Shown one piece after another: positions 7,779 through 17,187 of a DNA stretch of 64,000 nucleotides. The notes beneath the pieces were generated by a model, which made no database searches, was not told the DNA's origin, and was given only the letters and a program-made list of their open reading frames with translations. Numbering within the stretch: position 1 is the first letter of the stretch; each line of letters starts with the position of its first letter. The stretch spans positions 62,001 through 126,000 of the forward strand of contig ONEK01000001.1 of assembly GCA_900316855.1 (NCBI GenBank), read 5' to 3'. The position numbers and the translations under genes were made by a program. This stretch comes from an uncultured Lachnospiraceae bacterium (GTDB lineage Bacteria > Bacillota > Clostridia > Lachnospirales > Lachnospiraceae).

Positions 7779-9608
7779 ATGCTGGAAACCATGCGCAGGC
7801 TGAATGTCCTGCTGGACCGCAGACAGAAAATACATATGGCGCTGCTCGTTGTAGTCATGCTGGTGGGTGCGGTCCTGGAGGCACTGGGCATTACACTGAT
7901 CATTCCGATCCTGCAGGCAGTTGTCGATCCGGACTCCATCCGGGAGAACCGTTACCACATGGGCGACCTGTACCGGATGCTCGGCATGCATTCCGTGACG
8001 GAGTTTGCCGTCGTCATGATGGCAGCCATCGTCGTCGTATACGCCGTCAAATCCATCTACCTGTATTTCGAGCAGGTACTGCTGCTCCGCTTTATCTACA
8101 CCAACCAGTTTGCAACGTCCAACCGCATGATGATCAATTTCATGAAGCGGCCGTACGAGTATTATCTGAACGCCAACACGTCGGTGATCCAGCGCAACAT
8201 CACCTCGGACATCAATAACGTATACGCCCTGATCCTGAATATCCTCCAGCTGACGAGCGAGATGATCGTCTTCGTCATTCTGGTGCTGGTGCTGCTGGCT
8301 GTGGACCCGAAGATGACGCTGATCATTGCGGCGCTCCTCATTGCGGTGCTGCTCGTCATCCGGCGGTTCATCAAGCCGGTGATGCTCAAAGCCGGCAAGG
8401 ACAATCAGGATTATTACGCCGGGCTGTACAAGTGGATCGCGGAATCCGTGGATGCCGTCAAGGAAATCAAGATCGCGAACCGCGAAAATTACTTCATCAG
8501 CGAATACAGCAGGTGCGGCGACGGTTATGTGAGGGCGGTGCAGAAATACACGCTCTTCTCCTCGACGCCGCGGCTTCTCATTGAGTTCATTTTCATCGCG
8601 GGACTTGTGCTCTACATGATTTTCACCGTGTTGACCTCCGGCAATGACCTGACGGGCCTTGTGCCCCAGCTGGGCGTGTTCGCGCTCGCAGCGGCAAGGC
8701 TTTTGCCCTCCGCAAACCGGATGAACACCTATATCACGAACATCTCATATTTCCAGCCGTTTCTTGGCAATGTCTCGGAGAATCTGCAGGAGGAAATTCA
8801 CGACAGGAACATTTCGTACCGCGTGGAGGATTATGACCCTTGCGCCCGCGCGGCTAAGCTTCCCGTGCACAGAACGATCGAGCTGAGGGATATTACATAC
8901 CGTTACCCGAACTCGGACAGGAACATCTTCACAGACGCCTGTGTGACATTCCCTGTCGGGAAATCCATCGGCATCGTCGGCGCCTCGGGAGGCGGCAAGA
9001 CCACGCTCATCGACATCATGCTGGGACTCCTGAAGCCTTCCGGAGGACAGATCCTGGCGGACGGTGTTGATGTCAGGACGAATTACCAGGGATGGCTCGG
9101 CAATATCGGCTATATCCCGCAGTCCATCTACATGCTGGATACCACCATCCGCAAAAATGTTGCCTTCGGTGTGCCGGATGACAGAATTGATGACGGCAAG
9201 GTCTGGCACGCGCTGAAGGAGGCGCGTCTCGACGAGCATGTCCGCTCGCTTCCCGAGGGACTTGATACGAGGATCGGCCAGCACGGCATCCGCTTCTCCG
9301 GAGGACAGCGGCAGAGGATCGGCATCGCGCGGGCACTGTTCGAGGATCCGGAGGTGCTGGTGCTGGACGAGGCGACATCCGCCCTTGACAATGAGACGGA
9401 AGCAGCCATCATGGATTCCATCAACAGCCTGCACGGCAGGAAGACGCTGATCATCATCGCGCACAGGCTCGAGACCATCGAGAAGTGCGATCTTGTGTAC
9501 CGGGTCTGTGACGGCAGGATCGAAGAGACTACACTGGAGGAATACCGGAAATCCGAGGAGGGAAGACCGGATTCCGGCCTGGATTGGGAAAGCGGGACGA
9601 AGCAGTGA
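7779..9608 (+). CDS. ABC transporter, fused membrane and ATPase domains
   Basis: This 609-residue half-transporter of the MsbA/PglK type has about six membrane helices in residues 20-330 and an ATP-binding domain from about 365. Walker A is GASGGGKTT (401-409), the signature is FSGGQRQR (507-513) and Walker B is VLVLDEATS (527-534). PglK-type members flip lipid-linked oligosaccharides, so in this locus it may export a glycolipid intermediate in addition to the Wzx protein at 46541. It would act as a homodimer. The next gene starts at a GTG overlapping its stop codon by 4 bp, so the two are coupled. Confidence 0.88.
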   Translation: MLETMRRLNVLLDRRQKIHMALLVVVMLVGAVLEALGITLIIPILQAVVDPDSIRENRYHMGDLYRMLGMHSVTEFAVVMMAAIVVVYAVKSIYLYFEQVLLLRFIYTNQFATSNRMMINFMKRPYEYYLNANTSVIQRNITSDINNVYALILNILQLTSEMIVFVILVLVLLAVDPKMTLIIAALLIAVLLVIRRFIKPVMLKAGKDNQDYYAGLYKWIAESVDAVKEIKIANRENYFISEYSRCGDGYVRAVQKYTLFSSTPRLLIEFIFIAGLVLYMIFTVLTSGNDLTGLVPQLGVFALAAARLLPSANRMNTYITNISYFQPFLGNVSENLQEEIHDRNISYRVEDYDPCARAAKLPVHRTIELRDITYRYPNSDRNIFTDACVTFPVGKSIGIVGASGGGKTTLIDIMLGLLKPSGGQILADGVDVRTNYQGWLGNIGYIPQSIYMLDTTIRKNVAFGVPDDRIDDGKVWHALKEARLDEHVRSLPEGLDTRIGQHGIRFSGGQRQRIGIARALFEDPEVLVLDEATSALDNETEAAIMDSINSLHGRKTLIIIAHRLETIEKCDLVYRVCDGRIEETTLEEYRKSEEGRPDSGLDWESGTKQ

Positions 9609-10696
9609 CCAGAGCGCCGGCCGCGGAAGCGGGGAAAAAGAGAAACGCATCGTTTGAGCTGCTCAGGATCTATGCCATCCTGACGATCATGGTGCTGCAT
9701 TACCAGAACTGGTCCGGCGCGCTCCTGGCGCCCGGAAAGGACGCGGCAGCGGTCAATTACCTGTGCGAACTGCTGGAGAGCTTCTGCATTCCGACGCTTG
9801 CGACGTATGTGATGATCAGCGGATACTTCGACCATTCGACGGCGCTGCGCTGGAAGAAGCTGGTGAAACTGTGGCTGCAGGTGGAATTCTATTCGGTCGG
9901 CATTCACGCCGTGCTGCTGGCACTGGGAGCCCCGGTTAAGACCGATAACGTCTGGGACCTTGCGAGAATCGTGCTGCCGGTCATGACGAGCCATTACTGG
10001 TTTGTGACTGCGTTTGTCGTCATGGAGATCCTGACGCCGGTGTTCAACGCTGCGGCAGACCACATGAACCGGAAGGCGCTGAAGGTTGTCATCCTCGGGA
10101 TGCTGGTATATTTCAGTCTCCTCAAGAGCGTCGTCCCGATTCACCTCGCCGCGGACGGGGAGGGATATGATTTCGGATTCTTCCTGCTGATCTACCTGAT
10201 TGCCGTCTATCTCAGGAAATACGGCGCGCCGCGCTTTGCCGCGGGGCACAGGGCCATCGCCCTGTATGCGGGCAGCAGCCTTGTGATTTTCCTTCTCACA
10301 GTGACGGCTTACTCCGTAAACCGGAGGACCGGGTCGTTCAGCTATCTCATGAGCCTGCCGCTTCATCTGAATTTCATTGTCACGATTGCGGGGAGCGTGG
10401 GTCTGTTCCTTGCGTTCTCGCAGCTGAGGATTCCGGAAGGAAAAGCGGCGGATTTCATCCGGGGCATCGCACCGCTGACGTTCGGCGTTTACCTCATTCA
10501 CTGCCATGTGGATGTGGAGAAGGTATGGCCTTCGTTCTTCGCCGCCGTGATCGGCGGATATCCGCGGAATCCGGTTCTGTTTGTCCTGTGGATGCTGGCC
10601 GTCATTGTAGTGATGTTTGGATTCTGCTGCGCCGTGGACGCGCTGCGCAGGAAGCTGTTTGCGCTGGCGGCCCGCTGCGCCGGAAACAGGAGCTGA
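9605..10696 (+). CDS. acyltransferase 3 family membrane protein
   Basis: This 363-residue polytopic protein of the acyltransferase-3 (OafA/YrhL-like) family carries out O-acylation of surface sugars. It starts with RNASFELLRIYAILTIMVLHYQN, in which Arg-Ile-x-Ala and His are the family signature, has about ten membrane helices, and a late FGVYLIHCHVDVE segment. The frame is open further upstream, but the GTG at 9605 overlaps the preceding stop as GTGA, the same coupling seen at other junctions here, so it is taken as the start. It is a third acylation system beside the two MBOAT/SGNH pairs. Confidence 0.82.
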   Translation: MTRAPAAEAGKKRNASFELLRIYAILTIMVLHYQNWSGALLAPGKDAAAVNYLCELLESFCIPTLATYVMISGYFDHSTALRWKKLVKLWLQVEFYSVGIHAVLLALGAPVKTDNVWDLARIVLPVMTSHYWFVTAFVVMEILTPVFNAAADHMNRKALKVVILGMLVYFSLLKSVVPIHLAADGEGYDFGFFLLIYLIAVYLRKYGAPRFAAGHRAIALYAGSSLVIFLLTVTAYSVNRRTGSFSYLMSLPLHLNFIVTIAGSVGLFLAFSQLRIPEGKAADFIRGIAPLTFGVYLIHCHVDVEKVWPSFFAAVIGGYPRNPVLFVLWMLAVIVVMFGFCCAVDALRRKLFALAARCAGNRS

Positions 10697-10776
10697 AGGC
10701 TGGCACATATCCGGGAAGCTCATGCGGACCTGCGGCGGTGAAAACGGCACCGCGGTACAGAAGGTAAGGAGATCGC

Positions 10777-12543
10777 GTGGAAACAAGGGTTCAACAATGT
10801 TTAAAGAGACTGTCACGCCTTCAGCGGCCCTTTGAGCGGGTGCTGCTGCCGGTCATTCTGTTTCTGTGGCCGTTTGTCGGCTGCGGAAGCGGCGTCGATC
10901 TCACGGATACGATGTACTCGCTGGGCAATTACGAGACGCTGCGGGGCGGCATGTGGTATTTCGCGACATTCCTCGCAAATGTGACGGGGCGGTTCCTGAT
11001 GAAGCTGCCGTTCGGCAGCGGCATTGCGGCCATGCAGTGCAAGGCGGCGCTTCTTGTGAGCATCACGGTTCTTATCGTCTACTACACGCTGCAGCATCTG
11101 ATGCCCGGCTGGATGATTTTCATCGGGGAAATCATCGCCGTGTCGCTCTCCTGGGGGCCCCTGGTCATCCTGTACAATACGCTGTCCTATCTGTTCCTGA
11201 CGTTTGGCGTCCTGTGCCTGTTTCTCGCCGTGACCGGAGTTCCGAGGAAGAGGAAATGGTATGTGCTGGCGGGTATATTCCTGGGGCTGAACGTGTTTGT
11301 CCGGTTCTCGAACCTGACGCAGGCAGCTCTGATCCTCGCGGTGTGGTTTGAGGAGCGGATCGCGAAGCGTGACCGGAAAGAGGCATGGAAGGATACCGGC
11401 GCCTGCGCCGGCGGCTTTGCCCTCGGGGCAGGAGCGGTTTTTCTGCTGATCTGCGCTTTTTACGGTGCCGGAACCTATTTCGGCGCCGTGGAACAGCTGC
11501 TTCACCTGGACGGCGGTTATACGCTCCCGGAAATGCTGGGTGCGACGGCGGCAGCGTATATTACTGCACTGAAGTGGACGTTTTATCTCGCGGCGGGCAT
11601 GTTCCTGGGGACGATGTTTTTCATGATGCCGCTGCTGTCCCGTGTCTGCCGGATCAAGAAGGTTCTGTACCTTGCGGGCATTGCCGTTCTCATCCGTTTC
11701 TTCTACGGAAGAGGCATGTTCACCGTTAACTATCAGGACTACTGGTGCATGTTCGAGTGGGCCATGATTTTCATTCTGCTCACCGTCCTGCTGGACGTCA
11801 TTTTCATCGCGGGAAGGTTTGCCGCGACAACGGACGAGCGGTTCCTCGCCGCGGTATCACTGATCCTGATCCTCATCAGTCCGCTTGGCTCCAACAACTA
11901 TACGTTCCCGATTCTCCTGAACCTGTATGTGACGGCGCCCTATACGCTGTGGATGTTCCGCAGGATCTGGCAGGAGACGCGGCACGTCCGCGGGCATTCC
12001 GCCTGGCATCTCATGGCGGGTGCGGTCATTGCCATGGTCATCGTGCAGGGTATCCTGTTTCACTGCAGCTACTCGTTCCGGGACGGCACGGACGGGACGG
12101 CACGGAACGCTGTGATGAGCGGCATTCCCCGCGCGGAGGGCATGCATACTACCCCGGATAACGCACGGGAGCTGGAGCAGCTGAATCGGTTTCTGCAGGA
12201 GAAAGGTCTGCTGGAGGGGAAGGTCCTCAGCATGGGAGACATCCCGGGTATCAGCTACCTGTATGAAATGGAACCGGCCATTTCCACGGCCTGGCCGGAC
12301 CTCGACAGCTTCTCCGCGGAGCAGTTCGCGGCAGACCTCGATGCCCTGGAGGAGCCGCCGCTTGTCATTCTGAAAACGGACCCGGATCATGCGTGGCTCA
12401 AGCAGGACCAGGGCACTGCGGACGGCGAGGAGCTTCCTGTCCTGAAGAAGGCGAAGCTCTTACAGGAATATCTGGACCGGAATTCCTACAGGACCATTTA
12501 CGAGAGCGGCGTTTATACCGTGAAAGAGAGGCAGTCATCGTGA
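10777..12543 (+). CDS. polytopic GT-C-like membrane protein
   Basis: This 588-residue protein has about ten predicted membrane helices and a C-terminal extracytoplasmic tail (about 430-588). An acidic loop after the first helix (GSGVDLTDTMYSLGNYE) resembles the catalytic loop of GT-C glycosyltransferases that use polyprenyl-phosphate sugars outside the membrane. No named family was recognised. The GTG start at 10777 is supported by AAGGAGA 5 nt upstream. The 80-bp gap after the acyltransferase gene shows nothing else. It overlaps the next gene by 4 bp, and a DPM1-like GT2 that could supply its donor is at 16246. Confidence 0.6.
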   Translation: METRVQQCLKRLSRLQRPFERVLLPVILFLWPFVGCGSGVDLTDTMYSLGNYETLRGGMWYFATFLANVTGRFLMKLPFGSGIAAMQCKAALLVSITVLIVYYTLQHLMPGWMIFIGEIIAVSLSWGPLVILYNTLSYLFLTFGVLCLFLAVTGVPRKRKWYVLAGIFLGLNVFVRFSNLTQAALILAVWFEERIAKRDRKEAWKDTGACAGGFALGAGAVFLLICAFYGAGTYFGAVEQLLHLDGGYTLPEMLGATAAAYITALKWTFYLAAGMFLGTMFFMMPLLSRVCRIKKVLYLAGIAVLIRFFYGRGMFTVNYQDYWCMFEWAMIFILLTVLLDVIFIAGRFAATTDERFLAAVSLILILISPLGSNNYTFPILLNLYVTAPYTLWMFRRIWQETRHVRGHSAWHLMAGAVIAMVIVQGILFHCSYSFRDGTDGTARNAVMSGIPRAEGMHTTPDNARELEQLNRFLQEKGLLEGKVLSMGDIPGISYLYEMEPAISTAWPDLDSFSAEQFAADLDALEEPPLVILKTDPDHAWLKQDQGTADGEELPVLKKAKLLQEYLDRNSYRTIYESGVYTVKERQSS

Positions 12544-13685
12544 CGTACAAAATTCCCTTTAACATTCCGCCCTATGCGGGCGGGGAGCTGGAAAACCTGA
12601 AAACCGCCTGCGAGGTCAACCACAAGATCTGCGGCGACGGACCGTTCACGAAGTGGTGCAAGGAATGGATCGAGCAGCGGACCGGGACGGCGGAATGCCT
12701 GCTCACGACATCCGGAACGGACGCGCTCGAGCTGGCCGCCCTGCTGACGCACGTGCAGCCGGGGGATGAGGTCATCATGCCCGCGTACACATTCTGCTCG
12801 ACGGCAGACGCCTTCGTCCTGCGCGGCGCGGTCCCTGTCTTCGTGGACATCCGGCCCGATACGATGAATATCGATGAGACGAAGATCGAGGACGCCATCA
12901 CGGACCGGACCCGTGTCATCGTCTGTGTCCACTACGCGGGCGTTGCCTGCGAGATGGATACGATCCTGGACATTGCACGGCGTCATCATCTGCAGGTTGT
13001 CGAGGACGCGGCGCAGGCGGTGATGAGCACGTACAAGGGGAAGGCCCTCGGCGCGATCGGCGATTACGGCTGCTACAGCTTCCATGAGACCAAAAACTAC
13101 TCCATGGGAGAGGGCGGCGCCACCCTGATCCAGGATGCCGCTATGGCAGAGGAAGCGGAGATCATCCGCGAGAAGGGAACGAACCGGAGCCAGTTCTTCC
13201 GGGGTCAGGTGGACAAGTATACGTGGGTGAATTACGGCTCGTCCTACCTTCCGAGTGAGCTGAACGCTGCCTATCTCGCCGCCCAGCTGAAAATTGCAGA
13301 TAAGATCAACAACGCGCGCCTTGCAAGATGGCAGCAGTATTACGAGGAGCTGACGCCCCTGTCACAGGCTGGCCGCATCGAGCTTCCGGCTGTGCCGGAG
13401 GGCTGTGTTCACAACGCGCACATGTTCTATATAAAATGCCGTGACATCGACGAACGCCAGCAGCTGATCAATACGCTGAAGGATCACAGTATTCTTGCCG
13501 TGTTCCACTACATTCCGCTGCATACCGCTCCGGCGGGCAGGAAGTTCTGCCGTTTTCACGGCGAGGACCGGTACACGACGAAGGAGAGCGAGCGCCTCCT
13601 GCGCCTGCCGATGTACTACACGCTGACGGAAGACAACGTGGACGAGGTTGTGTCGGTGGTGAGGGAGTTCTACCGCACGCATTGA
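12540..13685 (+). CDS. wecE: dTDP-4-amino-4,6-dideoxygalactose transaminase
   Basis: This 381-residue PLP enzyme of the DegT/DnrJ/EryC1 family is very close to enterobacterial WecE/RffA, which aminates dTDP-4-keto-6-deoxyglucose to dTDP-4-amino-4,6-dideoxygalactose (Fuc4N). Shared blocks include IPFNIPPYAGGELE, DIRPDTMNIDET, HYAGVACEMDTI, EKGTNRSQFFRGQVDKYTW and FHGEDRYTTKESERLLRLP. The PLP lysine is Lys185 in FHETKNYS. The GTG start overlaps the previous stop (GTGA). The dTDP-sugar supply genes (RmlA/RmlB) are not in the window. A GNAT enzyme 2 kb downstream could N-acetylate the product, as WecD does. Confidence 0.9.
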   Translation: MTYKIPFNIPPYAGGELENLKTACEVNHKICGDGPFTKWCKEWIEQRTGTAECLLTTSGTDALELAALLTHVQPGDEVIMPAYTFCSTADAFVLRGAVPVFVDIRPDTMNIDETKIEDAITDRTRVIVCVHYAGVACEMDTILDIARRHHLQVVEDAAQAVMSTYKGKALGAIGDYGCYSFHETKNYSMGEGGATLIQDAAMAEEAEIIREKGTNRSQFFRGQVDKYTWVNYGSSYLPSELNAAYLAAQLKIADKINNARLARWQQYYEELTPLSQAGRIELPAVPEGCVHNAHMFYIKCRDIDERQQLINTLKDHSILAVFHYIPLHTAPAGRKFCRFHGEDRYTTKESERLLRLPMYYTLTEDNVDEVVSVVREFYRTH

Positions 13686-13732
13686 GATACCGGCCGGTGA
13701 TGGATACCCGCCGGTGCAGGCATCAGGCAAGC

Positions 13733-15664
13733 ATGACAGACCAAAAAGAGCTACAACATAACAGGCGGCGGCTTCAGCCTGCCATCCCGGCAGCGCTGGC
13801 AGCGCTTGCCGCCGGATGTATCATCCTCGCTGCGGCGGGCGGCGCCTGGCATGATCTCAACGACGACGTCCTCATTGATCACATCCTGTCGGGCTCGTAC
13901 ACGGGGACACCGGAGTTTCGCAGCATCCAGAACCTCTTCCCGTTCAGTCTGGCAATCGCCGCACTCTATCGGGTGACAGACGCGGTTCCGTGGTACGGCG
14001 GAGCCCTGATCCTCCTGCAGCTCGTCAGCCTGTTCGTGATCCTGCTGCGGACCGGAAGAGCGGTGAGGAACGCAAAAAAGAGAATCGCCCTTGCGATACT
14101 CTTCGGACTTCTGTATGTCACCCTCGCACTGCCGCACCTTGTCTTCATCCAGTATTCCATGACCGTGGGGATGCTCTGCACAGCGGCGGCATGCTGGTTC
14201 CTGACGGTGCCGGATGCCGCCTTCACGCCCTGTGCGGGCGGGACACGCCGCCCCGGGAGGGAGTGCGCCGGTGCCGTAGTCTTTCTGTCCGCCGGCTTTC
14301 TCATCCGTTCCGAGATGATGCTGTTCCTCCTGCCGCTTGCGGGAGCCGCCTTCCTGCTCCGCGCGGCAGCGGCCCTTACGGGGAACGTCCTGTCCGGAGA
14401 ACCCGGAAGCGGGATCGTACCGGAAACGCAGCAGGCAGATACGACCGGGGGAAGGCTGAAACGGATCCTGAGGAATACGCTCACGGTATTCGTTCCGATC
14501 CTTGCGGTGATGGTGACCGCTGCCGGGGTGGATGCCGCAGCGTATCACGCAGGCAGCTGGCGGGAGTTCCGGAACCTGTTCGATGCGAGGACGCAGCTGT
14601 ATGATTTCGAGACCATCCCGCCCTATGAGGGGAATGAAGCTTTTTACCGGGAAATCGGCTTCGGCCCTGAGGATGTAGAGCTGCTCGAAAACTACAACTA
14701 TGCCCTGGATGATAAAATCAACGCGGCCTCCCTGCAGGCTGTCGCGGATTACGCGAAGACGGCGGGACAGCGGCCGGCTGGTGACCGGATGAGAACGGCT
14801 CTGTGGGATTACCGGCACACTTTCCTTGCACGGGACGAGCTTCCCTATAACCTCATCGTCGCCGTTCTGTACGGCCTCGTCCTGTATCTTTCGGCGCTCC
14901 GCCTCGGCACGGCGGGGCTGCTGCAGAGGCTTCCCGGGAAGGAAGGGACCGGCCCGGGGACACGGGGCGGAGCTGCCTTCGATCTTCTGAGTGCTGCCTT
15001 TGTGTTCCTCATCCGGAGCGGCCTGTGGATGTATCTGGAGTACAACCGCAGGCCGGTCACCCGGCTGACGCACAGCCTGTACCTCATGGAGGCGCTGCTC
15101 CTTTTATGGATTCTGTTCCGGGAGGATCTGTCCGGCGTTCCGCAGGCGGAGTCTTCGCCGGAGGTTTTGCTGAACCGGGTGAGAAGGATCCGCTTCGCAG
15201 CAAAATACAGCGTGCTGCTGGCCATCCTTGCGGCGGCGCTGTCCGTGCAGGTCCGCGGAATCCGTTCGGAGCTCGCACTAAGGGAGGCGGCCAACAGGCC
15301 GTACACAGCGCTCCTTGATTACTGCGCAGCGCATCCGGAATCCTCTTATTATCTCGACGTCTATTCGACGGTCAGTTTTTCGGAGAGGATCCGGGGGTCT
15401 GAGGATATCCCGGGCAATTTCGACCTGTTGGGAGGATGGGCTGCGTACAGCCCTCTCTGGAAGCAGAAGGCGGAACAGCTCGGCGCAGCAGAGGGCCCGT
15501 TTACAGGCCTCCTGCAGGAGGACAGCCGCTTCGTCGTCCGAAACGGGGAGGATCTCTCCTGGCTGCGGGAATTTTATGCGGGACGGGGCATCACGGTTCA
15601 GACGGAGACGGTGGATGAGATCGGGGGCTTTTTTGACGTTGTCTGCCTTTCGGAAACAGAATGA
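13733..15664 (+). CDS. large polytopic membrane protein, GT-C-like
   Basis: This 643-residue protein has at least ten predicted membrane helices. The acidic first outer loop, WHDLNDDVLIDHILSG, and the following SIQNLFPFS are reminiscent of a GT-C topology seen in uncharacterised Bacillota membrane proteins. The C-terminal 120 residues look extracytoplasmic. The ATG at 13733 is preferred over two upstream in-frame codons (13682, 13700) because it is followed by a normal cytosolic N-terminus, but the ribosome site is weak. It lies between wecE and the GNAT gene, so a role in placing an amino-sugar is possible but unproven. Confidence 0.55.
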   Translation: MTDQKELQHNRRRLQPAIPAALAALAAGCIILAAAGGAWHDLNDDVLIDHILSGSYTGTPEFRSIQNLFPFSLAIAALYRVTDAVPWYGGALILLQLVSLFVILLRTGRAVRNAKKRIALAILFGLLYVTLALPHLVFIQYSMTVGMLCTAAACWFLTVPDAAFTPCAGGTRRPGRECAGAVVFLSAGFLIRSEMMLFLLPLAGAAFLLRAAAALTGNVLSGEPGSGIVPETQQADTTGGRLKRILRNTLTVFVPILAVMVTAAGVDAAAYHAGSWREFRNLFDARTQLYDFETIPPYEGNEAFYREIGFGPEDVELLENYNYALDDKINAASLQAVADYAKTAGQRPAGDRMRTALWDYRHTFLARDELPYNLIVAVLYGLVLYLSALRLGTAGLLQRLPGKEGTGPGTRGGAAFDLLSAAFVFLIRSGLWMYLEYNRRPVTRLTHSLYLMEALLLLWILFREDLSGVPQAESSPEVLLNRVRRIRFAAKYSVLLAILAAALSVQVRGIRSELALREAANRPYTALLDYCAAHPESSYYLDVYSTVSFSERIRGSEDIPGNFDLLGGWAAYSPLWKQKAEQLGAAEGPFTGLLQEDSRFVVRNGEDLSWLREFYAGRGITVQTETVDEIGGFFDVVCLSETE

Positions 15665-15676
15665 GGAACGGGAAAG

Positions 15677-16249
15677 ATGTCGGATTGTATTGATTTAAAG
15701 GGCAGGGAGCTGCCCCACTATGTGGAGACCTCACCCCGTCTGAACTTAAGGCTCATGACGGAGGAAGACTCCCGGCGGATCGTGGACTGGCGGAATGAGC
15801 CGCGGGTCATGCAGAATTATATATACCGGAAGCCGTTCACCCTGGAGGGACAGCTGCAGTATTTCCGGGAGAAGATCGCGACAGGAGAGGTGATCCAGTT
15901 TATCGCCGAGGAGCCGTCAGGACGTCCCGTCGGCTGTACGGTACTGAACGATTTCTGCGTGAAGGAAGGGCACGGGGAATACGGCATGTTCATCGGGGAG
16001 CCGGACGCGGCGGGAAAGGGCTACAGCCCCCTCATGGTGAAGATGACACTGGACTTTGCCTACGACGTGCTGGGCCTTTCCCGGATCGTTTGCCGGATTT
16101 TCACGGATAATGTTCCGAGCTGGAAGGGGTGCGAGAGGGGAGGCTTCCGGATTGCCGGGACGCTTCCTGACGTCGAGTGCACGGACGGGACCCGCAAGGA
16201 CATGTACCTGCTGGAAGCCCGGAAGGAGAAAAGAGTAATCAGCCTATGA
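15677..16249 (+). CDS. GNAT family N-acetyltransferase
   Basis: This 190-residue GNAT enzyme shows the acetyl-CoA binding segment EPDAAGKGYSPLM and the later FTDNVPSWKGCERGGF, typical of the ribosomal-protein or amino-sugar acetyltransferase branch. A long N-terminal RNEPRVMQNYIY segment fits the RimJ/PseH-like group. Being between wecE and a GT2 gene, it probably N-acetylates a 4-amino nucleotide sugar (either Fuc4N or the UDP-linked sugar of 21537-24862), the roles played by WecD and PglD. The assignment is contextual. Its stop overlaps the next start by 4 bp (ATGA). Confidence 0.78.
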   Translation: MSDCIDLKGRELPHYVETSPRLNLRLMTEEDSRRIVDWRNEPRVMQNYIYRKPFTLEGQLQYFREKIATGEVIQFIAEEPSGRPVGCTVLNDFCVKEGHGEYGMFIGEPDAAGKGYSPLMVKMTLDFAYDVLGLSRIVCRIFTDNVPSWKGCERGGFRIAGTLPDVECTDGTRKDMYLLEARKEKRVISL

Positions 16250-17187
16250 AGATCAGCTATGTAATCCCCTGCTACCACTGTGCGAAAACGCTTCCGGGCG
16301 TGGTGCGGGAAATTGATGAAACAATGAAGGCCATGCCGCAGTACCGGTACGAAGTCATCATGGTGAATGACGGCTCGGGACAGGAGACGGAGGACGTGAT
16401 CTGGGATCTCTGCCGCAGAGCGGAGGGACATGAGCGGCACGGCATCGGCTTTGCGAGGAACTTCGGACAGCACGCAGCCCTCATGGCAGGCATCCGGAGG
16501 GCAGACGGGGATATTCTCGTCTGCCTGGATGACGACGGACAGACGCCGGCGAGCGAGGCAGGCAGGCTCATCCGGGCTATTGAGGACGGAGCGGATGCTG
16601 CCTACGCGAGCTATGAGCACAAGCAGCACTCCGTATTCCGCAATTTCGGCTCCGCTGTCAACGAATGGATGTGCGAGGTCATGCTCGGCAAGCCGAAGGA
16701 CCTGTATGTTTCGAGCTATTTTGCCATGCGCAGATTTATCCGGGACGAGGTGATCCGCTATGAGAACTCCTACCCGTATCTTTTGGGCCTCGTTCTGCGC
16801 TCCACGACCAACATCGTCAACGTGCCGGTGAATCATCGCGCCAGGAAGGTCGGAAAGAGCGGCTATACGCTGCCGAAGCTCCTCGCGCTGTGGATGAACG
16901 GGTTTACGGCTTTCTCCATCAAGCCGCTGCGCATCGGGACCGCCTTCGGCGGCATCACCGCGGTCTGCGGACTGATCTACGGGATCTATACTGTGATCAA
17001 GAAGATGATCAATCCTGCGGTACCGGTGGGCTTCTCGTCCCTCATGACCGCAGTCGTCGTCCTGGGCGGAATGCTGATGCTGATGGTGGGCCTTGCCGGG
17101 GAATACATCGGCAGAACCTATATCTCCGTCAACGCGGCACCGCAGTATGTGATCCGTGAGACAACGGACGAAGCTGCTGTTAAGTGA
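16246..17187 (+). CDS. DPM1/GtrB-like polyprenyl-phosphate glycosyltransferase
   Basis: This 313-residue GT2 protein has an N-terminal GT-A catalytic domain (VIPCYHCAKTL, VNDGSGQ, GFARNFGQHAALMAGI, LDDDGQTP) and two C-terminal membrane helices (about 225-248 and 260-285). This is the architecture of GtrB, ArnC and dolichol-phosphate-mannose synthase-like enzymes, which load a sugar onto undecaprenyl phosphate at the cytosolic face. The neighbouring GT-C-like proteins are plausible users of that lipid-sugar outside the membrane. The ATG at 16246 overlaps the previous stop, and the 3' end overlaps the next gene (GTGA). Confidence 0.85.
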   Translation: MKISYVIPCYHCAKTLPGVVREIDETMKAMPQYRYEVIMVNDGSGQETEDVIWDLCRRAEGHERHGIGFARNFGQHAALMAGIRRADGDILVCLDDDGQTPASEAGRLIRAIEDGADAAYASYEHKQHSVFRNFGSAVNEWMCEVMLGKPKDLYVSSYFAMRRFIRDEVIRYENSYPYLLGLVLRSTTNIVNVPVNHRARKVGKSGYTLPKLLALWMNGFTAFSIKPLRIGTAFGGITAVCGLIYGIYTVIKKMINPAVPVGFSSLMTAVVVLGGMLMLMVGLAGEYIGRTYISVNAAPQYVIRETTDEAAVK